Position numbers and translations under genes: made by a program. Shown in pieces: positions 15,587 through 24,592 of a stretch of DNA of 47,183 bases. The notes beneath the pieces are model-generated. The model worked only from the letters and a program-made list of their open reading frames with translations. It was not told the DNA's origin and searched no databases. The stretch's first letter is position 1, and every line of letters starts with the position of its first letter. The stretch comes from Streptomyces sp. ISL-98 (GTDB lineage: Bacteria > Actinomycetota > Actinomycetes > Streptomycetales > Streptomycetaceae): contig NZ_JAGGPB010000095.1 of the NCBI RefSeq assembly GCF_018614055.1, forward strand, positions 1 to 47,183, in the 5' to 3' direction.

Positions 15587-16846
15587 ATGGGCGACAGACG
15601 CTTCCTGGAACACCTCCCCTCGGCACCCGGTTTCTGGCGCAGCCCTGTGCGCGGGACCCGGTTCACGGCCGTGCTCGGCATCGTCCTGCTGGTCGGGCTC
15701 ACGCTGATGTTCGTGACCGGCCTGCTGTCGTACGCCGCGTACAACCCGGACCTCTCACCCGCCAACGACAAGACCCCCGACAAGGGCCTGCTGGGCTTCT
15801 ACCTCTTCGCCTGGCCGACCGATCCTCACTGGCTGTACCGCCTGACGCAGTGCCTGCACGTCACCGTCGGCATCGCGCTCGTGCCTGTGCTGCTGGCGAA
15901 GCTGTGGTCGGTGATCCCGAAGCTGTACGCGCTGCCGCCCGCGCGTTCGGTGGGGCGCGCGCTGGAGCGGGTGTCGTTGCTGTTGCTGGTGGGCGGCGCG
16001 CTGTTCCAGTTCATTACGGGCCTGCTCAACATCCAGCTGGAGTACATCTTTCCCGGCTCCTTCTACCGGTTGCACTTCTACGGGGCCTGGGTGTTCTTCG
16101 CCGCGGTCATCACCCATGTGGGTCTGCGCCTGCCGAAGGCCGTACGGGTCCTGCGCAAACGCGGCATCACCAAGGACGACGAGAGGGACGACGAGCTCGT
16201 GTCCCAGAACCCCGCCGCCCCGACCATCTCCCGGCGCGGCGCACTCGCCGTCGTGGGCGCCGGGTCGCTCCTCCTGCTGGCCACATCCGCCGGACGGAGC
16301 TTCGACGGGCCGCTGCGCCGGACCGCGCTGCTCACGCCGCACGGCGGTGGCGATCCCGCGTCCGGGCCGAACGGGTTCCAGATCAACAAGACGGCCGCCG
16401 CCGTGGGCATCTCGTCGGCCGACCTGGGCGACGACTGGCGGCTGACCGTCACCGGACCCGCCGGTACCGTCCGTCTCTCCCGGGCGCAGCTCCTCGCAAT
16501 GGCCCAGCAGAGCGCGGCGCTGCCGATCGCCTGCGTCGAGGGCTGGTCGACCTCGGACCAGTGGTGGCGCGGTGTGCGCCTGAAGGATCTCGCCGTCCTC
16601 GCGGGTTACCGCGAGGACCGGCCGCCCGGTGTCCTGGTGCAGTCCTTTCAGCGCCAGGGGGCCTTTCGCGTGGGGGCACTGCGCGACAACCAGGTGCACG
16701 ATCCGCGGTCGTTGCTGGCGCTCGCGGTCAACGGCGAGGACCTGTCGCCCGATCACGGGTATCCGGCGCGGATCATCGTCCCGGCCGCGCCCGGGGTGCT
16801 CAACACCAAGTGGGTCGAGCGGCTGAGCTTCGGAGAAGTGTCATGA
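15587..16846 (+). CDS. membrane cytochrome b561-like / sulfite-oxidase-type molybdopterin oxidoreductase
   Basis: The 419-residue protein has an N-terminal membrane part with about four helices and histidines fit for haem (CLHVTVG, LHFYGAWVFFAAVITHVG). A linker carries an internal Tat-like segment (TISRRGALAVVGAG), followed by a sulfite-oxidase-family molybdopterin domain (about 245-415). The molybdenum-binding cysteine is in LPIACVEGWS and the substrate-side pattern is YPARIIVPAAPGVLNTKWVERL. It probably transfers electrons between an exported substrate and the quinone pool. Its stop overlaps the next gene (ATGA). The substrate is unknown. Confidence 0.85.
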   Translation: MGDRRFLEHLPSAPGFWRSPVRGTRFTAVLGIVLLVGLTLMFVTGLLSYAAYNPDLSPANDKTPDKGLLGFYLFAWPTDPHWLYRLTQCLHVTVGIALVPVLLAKLWSVIPKLYALPPARSVGRALERVSLLLLVGGALFQFITGLLNIQLEYIFPGSFYRLHFYGAWVFFAAVITHVGLRLPKAVRVLRKRGITKDDERDDELVSQNPAAPTISRRGALAVVGAGSLLLLATSAGRSFDGPLRRTALLTPHGGGDPASGPNGFQINKTAAAVGISSADLGDDWRLTVTGPAGTVRLSRAQLLAMAQQSAALPIACVEGWSTSDQWWRGVRLKDLAVLAGYREDRPPGVLVQSFQRQGAFRVGALRDNQVHDPRSLLALAVNGEDLSPDHGYPARIIVPAAPGVLNTKWVERLSFGEVS

Positions 16847-17298
16847 GGCTGATGAGGCGCATGAGGCGCTGGTACGGGGAAGGGCCGCTGCAACTCCTGC
16901 TCCTGGTCATCACCTTCGCCCTGGCCGCATACGCGGGCGTACGGCTGCTGGACGGCGACACGCTCGCGATCGCCGCGTGGTTCGTCGGTGCGGCGCTGGT
17001 GCACGACGTGGTTCTGCTGCCGCTCTATGCGTCGGCGGATCTGGCCGTACGCAGGTCCCTGGGGGCGGAGCCGCATCTGATCAACTTCGTTCGTGTACCG
17101 GCCCTGCTGTCCGGGCTGCTCCTGCTGGTGTGGTTTCCCCTGATCACCCGTCAGGCAGAGCGCTACCGGCCCGCCTCCGGACTGTCCGCCGATCCGTTCC
17201 TGGGGCACTGGCTGCTCATCACGGCCGCGTTGTTCGCGGTGTCGGCCGCGTGGCTGTTCGGCAGGGCGCTGAGGTCTCGGCGCAGAGCTGAGCGCTGA
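16843..17298 (+). CDS. four-helix membrane protein partnered with the oxidoreductase
   Basis: A 151-residue protein with about four hydrophobic segments, translationally coupled to the preceding oxidoreductase by the 4-base overlap at 16843-16846. It carries H/D residues in membrane-proximal positions (ALVHDVVLLPLYA). A role as anchor or accessory subunit is inferred from context. Its last 80 bases overlap the end of the opposite-strand methyltransferase gene. Confidence 0.75.
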   Translation: MRLMRRMRRWYGEGPLQLLLLVITFALAAYAGVRLLDGDTLAIAAWFVGAALVHDVVLLPLYASADLAVRRSLGAEPHLINFVRVPALLSGLLLLVWFPLITRQAERYRPASGLSADPFLGHWLLITAALFAVSAAWLFGRALRSRRRAER

Positions 17299-18007
17299 GC
17301 TGGGGGCCGAGGCTTCGGCGCAGTGCCACGAAGGGCCGCCCGCCCGCCTCCCACTGATCGACCGGGTACCAGCCGAGCGGACGGGCGTACCGCAGCAGCG
17401 CACGGGTGCCGAGGCGGGCCCACGGGAAGGGTGCCGCGCCGGCTGTGCCGTCCGCCGTGCCGTCGGCCGTGACGCGCCCGTCGTCCACCTGGACCCGTAC
17501 GCGCTCGTCGATGTCCAGCGGTGCGGTCTCCGCGATGAGCAGCCCGCCGTGGGCGAGCAGGGCCGCGGTCCGCAGGAGGAGTGCCCGCGGGTCGCCGCCT
17601 ATGCCGATGTTGCCGTCGACGAGCAGCGCCGTATCCCAACTGCCCTCCTCCGGCAGCGGATCGAAGACGGAGCGCCGCAGGGCCGTGCCGCCGAGCCGCC
17701 GTGTCCGCTCGACGGCCGCGTCGCTGACGTCGATGCCGAGTGCGCGCTGCCCCCGGGCGGCCAGTGCCGCGACCAGCCGGCCCGGGCCGCACCCGATGTC
17801 CAGTACGGCTCCTTCGCAGCGGCGCAGCGCCGACAGGTCGGCGGCGTCGGCGCCCGCGCACCAGCGCTCGACGTCCAGGGGCAGCAGCCAGCCGTCCGTA
17901 CGGCGCAGGAACAGCGGGCCGTGGCCGTTGCGCAGGGCGTTGGCGTACGGGCCCGTGCCCCAGGCGGCGGCGTTGCCCCCGGCGGGCGGCGGCAGGGTCG
18001 TACTCAC
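17219..18007 (-). CDS. class I SAM-dependent methyltransferase
   Basis: A 262-residue protein from GTG 18007, overlapping the upstream gene by four bases (18004-18007). SAM-binding motif I is VLDIGCGPGRLVAAL, followed by ALGIDVSDAAVERTRRLG. Next come LVDGNIGIGGDP and GGLLIAETAP. The last ~27 residues (LGPQLSAQLCAETS.. to TTRP) are coded by bases antisense to the membrane-protein gene and look unlike the family, so they may be a run-on extension. Substrate unknown; likely part of the glycosyltransferase locus. Confidence 0.83.
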   Translation of the reverse strand: MSTTLPPPAGGNAAAWGTGPYANALRNGHGPLFLRRTDGWLLPLDVERWCAGADAADLSALRRCEGAVLDIGCGPGRLVAALAARGQRALGIDVSDAAVERTRRLGGTALRRSVFDPLPEEGSWDTALLVDGNIGIGGDPRALLLRTAALLAHGGLLIAETAPLDIDERVRVQVDDGRVTADGTADGTAGAAPFPWARLGTRALLRYARPLGWYPVDQWEAGGRPFVALRRSLGPQLSAQLCAETSAPCRTATRPTPRTTRP

Positions 18008-18678
18008 CGGTCCGCCCGGTCGGCCGCGGTCCGGGTCAGCCGGGCGTAGGTCGCGGCGAACAGCCCGTGCGGTGCGGCGGCTGCGACGTACGCGGCATCG
18101 GCCGCCGTGTCCACGTCGCGCAGCGGCGGCAGGTCGCGCACGGTCAGCCCGGCGTCGACCAGGCGCCCGCGCTGTAGGGCGCCGGTCTCGGGCACGGACA
18201 TGGGTACGCCGCGCAGGAGGCCGGGGTCCGGTGCGGCCAGGCCGAGCGCCCAGAACCCGCCGTCGTCGGCGGGGCCGAACCACGCGTCGCAACCCTGCCA
18301 GGCGGACGGGCCGAGGGCGGCGGCGAGGAGCGCGTGGCTGACCTGCGGGGTGTCCATGCCGATGAGGAGTACGGGGCCTTCGCAGGCGCCGATCGCCTCG
18401 GCGAGCCGTTCGTCGAGGCCGCCCGCGCTCTGCCGTACGACGTCGATGCCGGGCGGCAGCCAGGGCCCCGGCTGCCCGTCGAGGACGATGGCGCGGCGCA
18501 GAGCGGGCAGGGTGAGCACGGTCCGCAGCGTGTCGCTGAGCGCGGCTTCGGCCAGGAGGGCGGCCTGGGCGGGGTCGAAGGGCGGCGTCAGGCGAGTCTT
18601 GACCCGGCCGGGGACCGGTTCCTTGGCGATGACCAGCAGGGTCGTCGGCCCGTCGGGGGAGCTGCGGGCGGCGGTCAT
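18004..18678 (-). CDS. DUF2064 / TIGR04282-type glycosyltransferase-like protein
   Basis: A 224-residue protein from ATG 18678 with the family signature LLVIAKEPVPGRVKTRLTPPF, GPVLLIGMDTPQVS and WFGPADDGGFWALGL. These proteins have a nucleotide-sugar transferase fold resembling molybdenum cofactor guanylyltransferases and are annotated as possible glycosyltransferases. It overlaps both neighbours by four bases, so the three genes form one operon with the GT2 gene upstream. Confidence 0.86.
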   Translation of the reverse strand: MTAARSSPDGPTTLLVIAKEPVPGRVKTRLTPPFDPAQAALLAEAALSDTLRTVLTLPALRRAIVLDGQPGPWLPPGIDVVRQSAGGLDERLAEAIGACEGPVLLIGMDTPQVSHALLAAALGPSAWQGCDAWFGPADDGGFWALGLAAPDPGLLRGVPMSVPETGALQRGRLVDAGLTVRDLPPLRDVDTAADAAYVAAAAPHGLFAATYARLTRTAADRADR

Positions 18679-19373
18679 CGGGGCACCCGCGTCCGCGGCG
18701 CCGATGGCTGCCGCAGTACCGCCCGCATGTCGCGCACGGCGTGCCAGGTGCCGCGCCAGGTACCCGTGACCTTGGACTTTCCGGTGCGCGGCCGGTACGG
18801 GACGTCGGTTTCCGTGACCCGCAGTCCGGCGTCCGACGCGCGTACGACCATCTCCAGCGGGTAGCCGCTGCGGCGGTCGGTGAGGCCGAGCGCCAGCAGG
18901 TCCGCGCGGCGGGCGGCCCGCATCGGGCCGAGGTCGTGCAGGCGCAGCCCGGTGCGGTGGCGCAGCATGCGCGCGAGGGCGAGATTCCCGGCGCGGGCGT
19001 GCAGCGGCCAGGCGCCGCGTCCCTGCGGGCGGCGTCGGCCGAGCACCAAGTCGCTCTGTCCGTCGGCTACTTGGCGTACGAAATCGGGAAGCTGCGCAGG
19101 GTCGAGCGAGCCGTCGCAGTCGCAGAAACACACGTACTCGGCGTCGGCGGCGAGCAGCCCCGTGTGACAAGCCGCGCCGAATCCCCGCCGGGGCTCGTGC
19201 ACGACGGCCGCTCCGAGCGAGCGGGCGAGCTCCGCGGAGCCGTCCGTGGAGCCGTTGTCGACGACGATCGCGCGCCAGCCGTCCGGGATGCGGGCCAGGA
19301 CGCGGGGCAGCGCCGCGACCTCGTCCAGACAGGGGAGGACGACGTCGGCGCGAGGACCGTGGGTTGGTGTCAC
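18675..19373 (-). CDS. family 2 glycosyltransferase (dolichol-phosphate-sugar synthase-like)
   Basis: A 232-residue GT-A protein: DVVLPCLDEVAALPRVLARIP, IVVDNGSTDGSAELA, then the metal-binding FCDCDGSLDPAQL and an acceptor-side RRSGYPLEMVVRA. No C-terminal membrane helices are present. The GTG at 19373 is chosen; another GTG at 19382 is possible and the ribosome-binding site is weak. It probably makes a lipid-linked or other sugar donor that a GT-C enzyme could use, which fits the gene at 14082. Confidence 0.87.
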   Translation of the reverse strand: MTPTHGPRADVVLPCLDEVAALPRVLARIPDGWRAIVVDNGSTDGSAELARSLGAAVVHEPRRGFGAACHTGLLAADAEYVCFCDCDGSLDPAQLPDFVRQVADGQSDLVLGRRRPQGRGAWPLHARAGNLALARMLRHRTGLRLHDLGPMRAARRADLLALGLTDRRSGYPLEMVVRASDAGLRVTETDVPYRPRTGKSKVTGTWRGTWHAVRDMRAVLRQPSAPRTRVPR

Positions 19374-19437
19374 GCCGTTCACCCTACGGAGCTGAATCCG
19401 GCATTTCGGACTTCCAATCCTTACGAAATATGGACAC

Positions 19438-20535
19438 CTACGAAAGCTGGACATCGCCCTGCCCTCCGGCGGCGGGGCGGGACCGGTCTCGTAGCGGCGC
19501 CGTCGCGAACTCCGCCATGCCCTCGGCGAATCCGACCTCCGGCTGCCAGCCCAGCTCGTTGCGCAGCCTGCGGGAGTCCGCCGTGACGTGCCGTACGTCC
19601 CCGAGCCGGTACTCACCCGTGACCACCGGCGCCGGGCCCCCGTGCGCGGCGGCCAGCGCGGCGGCCATCTCGCCGATGGTGTGCGGCTCGCCGCTCCCGG
19701 TGTTGTACGCCGCGTAGCCGCCGGGCTCGCGCCCCGGCAGCGCCTCCAGAACCGCCGTATTGGCCGCCGCCACGTCCCGTACGTGTACGAAGTCCCGCCG
19801 CTGGCCCCCGTCTTCGAAGACCCGGGGCGCTTCGCCGCGGGCCAGGGCGGAGCGGAAGAAGGAGGCGACGCCGGCGTACGGGGTGTCGCGGGGCATCCCG
19901 GGGCCGTACACGTTGTGGTAGCGCAGCGACACCGCGTGCCCGCCCGTCGCACGTGCCCAGGCGGAGGCGAGATACTCCTGGGCGAGTTTGGTGGCGGCGT
20001 ACACATTGCGAGGGTCGGCGGGCGCGTCCTCGGCGACGAGACCCGGCGTCAACTCCGCGCTGCAGGACGGGCATTGGGGCTCGAACCGGCCCGCGTCCAG
20101 ATCGGCCACCGCGCGGGGGCCCGGCCGGACCTGCCCGTGACGGGGGCAGTCGTAGTGGCCCTCGCCGTAGACCACCATCGAACCGGCGAGCGCCAGTTCG
20201 CGCACCCCGGCGTCGGCCATCGCGGCCAGGAGTACTGCGGTCCCGAGGTCGTTGCAGCCGACGTACTCCGGCGCGTCCGCGAAGTCCTTGCCCAGGCCGA
20301 CCATCGCCGCCTGGTGGCAGACGGCGTCGACGCCGCGCAGGACCCCGGTCACCGCGTCCCGGTCCCGTACGTCCGCGACGACCAGCCGTGCGCCCGCCGG
20401 GGACGGGGGATGAGCCCCGCCGTGGGCCGAGGGCAGCAGCGCGTCGAGCACGACGACCTCGTGGCGGCGGGAGGTGAGTGCGTCGACGATGTGTGACCCG
20501 ATGAACCCGGCTCCGCCGGTGACCAGTACGCGCAT
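19438..20535 (-). CDS. NAD-dependent sugar epimerase/dehydratase with a zinc-knuckle insertion
   Basis: A 365-residue extended SDR: TGGAGFIGSHIVD at the N terminus binds NAD, Ser119 lies in LALAGSMVVYG, and Tyr179/Lys183 are in NVYAATK. Between these is an insertion of about 40 residues with C130-x2-H133 and C155-x2-C158, suited to bind a structural metal. It probably interconverts a nucleotide sugar for the adjacent glycosyltransferase. It is upstream of and on the same strand as the glycosyltransferase operon (64-base gap). Confidence 0.88.
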   Translation of the reverse strand: MRVLVTGGAGFIGSHIVDALTSRRHEVVVLDALLPSAHGGAHPPSPAGARLVVADVRDRDAVTGVLRGVDAVCHQAAMVGLGKDFADAPEYVGCNDLGTAVLLAAMADAGVRELALAGSMVVYGEGHYDCPRHGQVRPGPRAVADLDAGRFEPQCPSCSAELTPGLVAEDAPADPRNVYAATKLAQEYLASAWARATGGHAVSLRYHNVYGPGMPRDTPYAGVASFFRSALARGEAPRVFEDGGQRRDFVHVRDVAAANTAVLEALPGREPGGYAAYNTGSGEPHTIGEMAAALAAAHGGPAPVVTGEYRLGDVRHVTADSRRLRNELGWQPEVGFAEGMAEFATAPLRDRSRPAAGGQGDVQLS

Positions 20536-20741
20536 GGGCGTCACGCTAGGTGCGGGGGAGGGGTTGGATCCGCTGCCGGGGCACCGCGTCACAGGACCGT
20601 AAGGCCGGCGCGGTGCGTCACAGGACCGCAGGCAAGCGCCACACGTCACGCGTCCGCAAGGCAAGCGCGACCCGGAGGGCTGAGAGACCATGGGAGGCAC
20701 CGGGCATCAAGCGGTGGGGGCGCGCGGAAGGAGGTCCTGGG

Positions 20742-22829
20742 ATGGGTGCTGTCGAACCCGCCGCGACCGACCCCGAGCGGCCCGGGGGCAGCAGCGCGTC
20801 CGAGCCGGGTGGCCTGTTGGACGTACTCAACGTGGCCGCTGTGGTGCTGGATGCGGACGGGCGGATCGTGCTGTGGAGCCCGCAGGCCGAGCAATTGTTC
20901 GGTTACGCCGCCGAGGAAGCGCTCGGCCGGTACGCGGGGCGGGTTCTCGTACACGAACAGCACCTCGATCTGGTGCGCCGGATGTTCGCCAAGGTCATGG
21001 CCGGGCAGGACGGAAGCTGGGCGGGGGTCTTTCCCGCGCGCCACAAGGACGGCAGCACGTTGCTGGTGGAATTCCGCAACATGCGGCTGGAGGACGACCG
21101 GCGGGACCTCTACGCCCTGGGGCTGGCCACCGACCGGGCGACTCTGCGGCGGGTGGAGCGGGATCTGGCCCTGTCCACCCGGCTGATCTCGCAGTCCCCG
21201 ATCGGGCTGGCGGTCGTCGACACCGACCTGCGGTTCGTCACCGTGAATCCGGCGCTGGAGCGCATCAACGGCCTGCCCGCCCGCGAGCATGTCGGACGGC
21301 GTGTCCGGGACGCTCTGCCGTTCCTGGACACCGAGGCCATCGAGGCGGCGATGGGCGAGGTGCTGGCCACCGGCATTCCGATCGTCGACAGGGAGTCCGT
21401 CGGGCGCACCCCGGCCGACCCGGACCGGGAGCGTGCCTGGTCGGTGTCCTTCTACCGGCTGGAGGCGCCGAACGGAAGGGTGCTCGGGGTGGCCACGTCG
21501 GTCGTGGACATCACCGAGCGGTACCGCGCCGCGACGGAGGCCGCCCAGGCCCGGCAACGCCTGGCGCTCGTCGCCGACGCCTCCATCCGCATCGGCACCA
21601 CGCTCGACCTCGACGAGACCGCGCGCGAACTGGCCGGCGTGTCCGTACCGGAGCTGGCCGACGTGGCCGCGGTGGACGTGCTCGACAGCATCCTGAACGG
21701 CCGTTCGGGCGTCATGACCCACGAGGGGCCCGGAGTGTTCCGTGCTCTGGCCGTGGCCGCCGCGTACCCCACGGACGCCGTACGGGCGGCCGATCAGCCC
21801 GGCGAGGTCGCCATGTACGACGCCGACCGGCTGGTCACCCAGTGCGTGAACACCGGCCGCCCGGTCCGGGTGTCCCATGTGAGCGACGACGACCTGCAGT
21901 GCATCGCCCGCAGCCCAGCGGCGGCGGAACTCCTGGCCGCCGCGGGCGTGCACTCGTACCTGGCCGTACCGCTGATCGCGCGCGGCGAGGTCCTCGGCGC
22001 CCTGGACCTCAAGCGCACGCACAACCCGGAGCCCTTCAACGCCGACGACGAGCTCCTGGCGGGCGAGCTGGCCGCGCGGGCGGCCGTATGCATCGACAAC
22101 GCCCGCTGGTACCAGCAGGTGCGCAGCACCGCCCTCACGCTCCAGCGCAGCCTGCTCCCCCAGCACCCGCCGGTCCGGCCCGGCCTGGAGGTCGCCTACC
22201 GCTATCTGCCCGCCCAGGCGGCCAGCGAGGTGGGCGGCGACTGGTTCGACGTCGTCTCGCTGACCAGCGACAAGACCGCGCTCGTCGTCGGCGACGTCAT
22301 GGGCAGCGGCATCGGCGCTGCCGCGACGATGGGGCAGTTGCGCACCGCCACCCGCACGCTGGCCGGACTCGACCTCGACCCCGCCAAGGTCCTCCACCAG
22401 CTCGACCGCATCGCCGACGGGATGGGGCAGACCATCACCACCTGCATCTACGCCGTGTACGACCCCCACCGCGGCCAGTGCCGCATCTCCAGCGCCGGGC
22501 ACCTGCCCCCCGCCCTGGTACGCCCCGGCCTGCCCCCCGAACTGCTCGAACTGCCCACCGGCGCCCCTCTCGGTGTCGGCGACGTCGCCTTCCACACCAG
22601 CACCTTCACGTTGCGCCACGGCGACCAGCTGGTCCTCTACACCGATGGCCTCGTCGAAACCCGCGACCAGGCCATCGACGAACGCCTGGCCGAGCTCCTG
22701 GCCCTCCTCGCGGTGCCCCGGGAATCCCTGGAAGAGACGTGTGACGTGCTGCTGCACTCCCTGCGCCAGCCCGGGGACCACGACGACGTGGCGCTGCTCA
22801 TCGCCCGCGCCGGGGCGACGGATTCCTGA
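20742..22829 (+). CDS. PAS-PAS-GAF-SpoIIE (PP2C-type) serine phosphatase
   Basis: The 695-residue protein starts at ATG 20742 after AAGGAGG. It has two PAS domains (about 25-135 and 150-260), a GAF domain (about 275-435) and a SpoIIE/RsbU phosphatase domain (about 455-690). The phosphatase shows VGGDWFDVV, VGDVMGSGIGAAATMGQLR, SAGHLPPALV and LYTDGLVETR. Such proteins dephosphorylate anti-anti-sigma factors in response to redox, light or ligand signals. There is no RsbW-like kinase domain and no sigma factor nearby, so the partner is encoded elsewhere. Confidence 0.92.
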   Translation: MGAVEPAATDPERPGGSSASEPGGLLDVLNVAAVVLDADGRIVLWSPQAEQLFGYAAEEALGRYAGRVLVHEQHLDLVRRMFAKVMAGQDGSWAGVFPARHKDGSTLLVEFRNMRLEDDRRDLYALGLATDRATLRRVERDLALSTRLISQSPIGLAVVDTDLRFVTVNPALERINGLPAREHVGRRVRDALPFLDTEAIEAAMGEVLATGIPIVDRESVGRTPADPDRERAWSVSFYRLEAPNGRVLGVATSVVDITERYRAATEAAQARQRLALVADASIRIGTTLDLDETARELAGVSVPELADVAAVDVLDSILNGRSGVMTHEGPGVFRALAVAAAYPTDAVRAADQPGEVAMYDADRLVTQCVNTGRPVRVSHVSDDDLQCIARSPAAAELLAAAGVHSYLAVPLIARGEVLGALDLKRTHNPEPFNADDELLAGELAARAAVCIDNARWYQQVRSTALTLQRSLLPQHPPVRPGLEVAYRYLPAQAASEVGGDWFDVVSLTSDKTALVVGDVMGSGIGAAATMGQLRTATRTLAGLDLDPAKVLHQLDRIADGMGQTITTCIYAVYDPHRGQCRISSAGHLPPALVRPGLPPELLELPTGAPLGVGDVAFHTSTFTLRHGDQLVLYTDGLVETRDQAIDERLAELLALLAVPRESLEETCDVLLHSLRQPGDHDDVALLIARAGATDS

Positions 22830-22987
22830 CCGGGCCGTCGTTCACAGGCCGAGGCCGCCGTTCAGGTGTACGCCCGCCGCCCCCGGAGCGCCGCGCGATG
22901 ATCCGGTACGCAGACCCTCACCATGATCACCGCGGAGCCGTGATCACCCGCGGAGCCGCACCAGGTGACCAGGAGAGGACCGCTGCG

Positions 22988-24502
22988 ATGACCGGCAGAC
23001 GAGATGTACTGCGGATGGGAGCCGGGGCCACAGCCGCCGGGCTGGCAGTGGGCCTGACCGGAGGGCACACCGCGGCAGCGGCCGTACGAACGCCCACGGC
23101 GGCCCGCCCCACCGGCGGGGCCGGGCCCGACCGCGCGGCCTGGCACGAGCTGCGCCGCGGTCTGAGCCGGGCGGCGGGCCTGTACGGGCCCGGCAGCAAC
23201 GACTTCCACACCCTGGCGACGCCGGACAACCTGCGCTACGCCCACGTACGGCCCGCCGGCATCGTGGCGTGTGCGACGGCGAAGGACGTACAGGCAGCCG
23301 TACGGTGGGCGGCCGAGCACGGCCTGCCCCTCGCACCCCGCTCCGGCGGCCACAACTACGCCGGCTACTCCACGACCAGCGGCCTCCTCATCACCCTGCG
23401 CCGCATGAAGTCCCTGGCCGTCCGCGGCACCCGGCTGCACCTCGGGGGCGGTGCCACCAACTCCGACGTCTACGAAGCCAGATCGGCCAACCTGTACTTC
23501 CCCGGCGGCCGCTGCGGCGGCGTGGGCGTGGCCGGTCTGACGCTGGGCGGCGGCCTCGGCTTCAACGACCGCAAGTGGGGCCTGACCTGCGACCGGCTGG
23601 TGGAGACCCGCGTGGTGCTGGCCGACGGCTCACTGGTGCGGGCCGCCGACGACGAGAACCCGGACCTCTTCTGGGCCTGCCGCGGCGGCGCGGGCGGCAA
23701 CTTCGGCATCAACACCGCCTTCGTCTTCGACGCCGCCCGCGTCGACGACCAGGCCGCCACGGTCTTCGACCTGTCCTTCGAGCTCAAGGCGGGCGTCCGG
23801 CTGGTGGCACTGCTCCAGGAGATCCTCGAAGCCGACCGCGCGGGCGACTTCGACGTGCGGATCGGCTTCAAGAACACGGGTGAGGGAACGGCGGCCGTCG
23901 CGCTGCTGGGCCAGCGGCTGGGCGGCGAGGACGGCCTGAGGGAGGCTCTCGCCCCGGTCCTGGAGCTCGGTCCGGTCAGGGAGTTCATCGAGCAGCGCCA
24001 CTTCTGGTCCGCGCAGGACCACCTCATGGAAAAGCCCGGGGCCGGCGGAGCATCGGCGTCCAAGTCCCTTGTCCCGAACCGGTGGTTGAGACCCGGGACA
24101 GTCGAGTCCGTCATCGAATGGGTACGTCACTGGCGGCCGGGCACGACCGGCAATTCCGGTTACGTCACGCTCTTCGCCATGGGCGGGCACAGCGCGGCCC
24201 CGGGCGCGGGCGAGACGGCGTACCGGCACCGCGACGCCACGTTCGTCATCGACATCGGCACGCACTGGAAGCCGGACACGCCGCGCACGGTCGTCGAGGA
24301 CCTGCTGGCCCAGACGCGCAGCATGCACCGCACGCTGAGCCGGGACCTGAAGACGTCGGCGGCGTACGTCAACTTCCCCGACCCGGATCTGGCGGACTGG
24401 CGGTCTGCGTATTACGGCGACAACTACGAACGCCTCGTCGGCGTCAAGCGGCGTTACGACCCCAGCGGCCTGTTCCACTACGACCAGGCCGTCGGCACGT
24501 AG
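22988..24502 (+). CDS. Tat-exported berberine-bridge-type FAD oxidoreductase
   Basis: The 504-residue protein starts at ATG 22988 after GGAGAGG. It has a twin-arginine signal (TGRRDVLRMGAGATAAGLAV), an FAD-binding domain with His122 in RSGGHNYAGYS and Cys176 in GGRCGGVGVAG, and a C-terminal BBE segment (YYGDNYERLVGVKRRYDPSGLF). The His and Cys pair is what bicovalent FAD attachment requires. Such enzymes oxidise sugars, alcohols or alkaloid-like substrates and reduce oxygen. A cofactor-loaded, exported oxidase is expected. Substrate unknown. Confidence 0.92.
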   Translation: MTGRRDVLRMGAGATAAGLAVGLTGGHTAAAAVRTPTAARPTGGAGPDRAAWHELRRGLSRAAGLYGPGSNDFHTLATPDNLRYAHVRPAGIVACATAKDVQAAVRWAAEHGLPLAPRSGGHNYAGYSTTSGLLITLRRMKSLAVRGTRLHLGGGATNSDVYEARSANLYFPGGRCGGVGVAGLTLGGGLGFNDRKWGLTCDRLVETRVVLADGSLVRAADDENPDLFWACRGGAGGNFGINTAFVFDAARVDDQAATVFDLSFELKAGVRLVALLQEILEADRAGDFDVRIGFKNTGEGTAAVALLGQRLGGEDGLREALAPVLELGPVREFIEQRHFWSAQDHLMEKPGAGGASASKSLVPNRWLRPGTVESVIEWVRHWRPGTTGNSGYVTLFAMGGHSAAPGAGETAYRHRDATFVIDIGTHWKPDTPRTVVEDLLAQTRSMHRTLSRDLKTSAAYVNFPDPDLADWRSAYYGDNYERLVGVKRRYDPSGLFHYDQAVGT

Positions 24503-24544
24503 CCGGACCGAGCCGCGCGTTACGCACACAACGCCCGCATGCAG

Positions 24545-24572
24545 CCGATCCGCCGGGTGACCGGCGGATCGG
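24545..24572. terminator. bidirectional hairpin terminator
   Basis: A perfect 12-bp stem CCGATCCGCCGG / CCGGCGGATCGG with a GTGA loop lies between the convergent flavoenzyme and phosphatase genes and can serve both. Confidence 0.85.
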
Positions 24573-24592
24573 GGAGGGCGGGGCGGGGTACG

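Noticed and set aside
14094..15707. A 537-codon plus-strand frame opposite the GT-C-like membrane protein
   Set aside because: It reads as low-complexity antisense translation without any domain.
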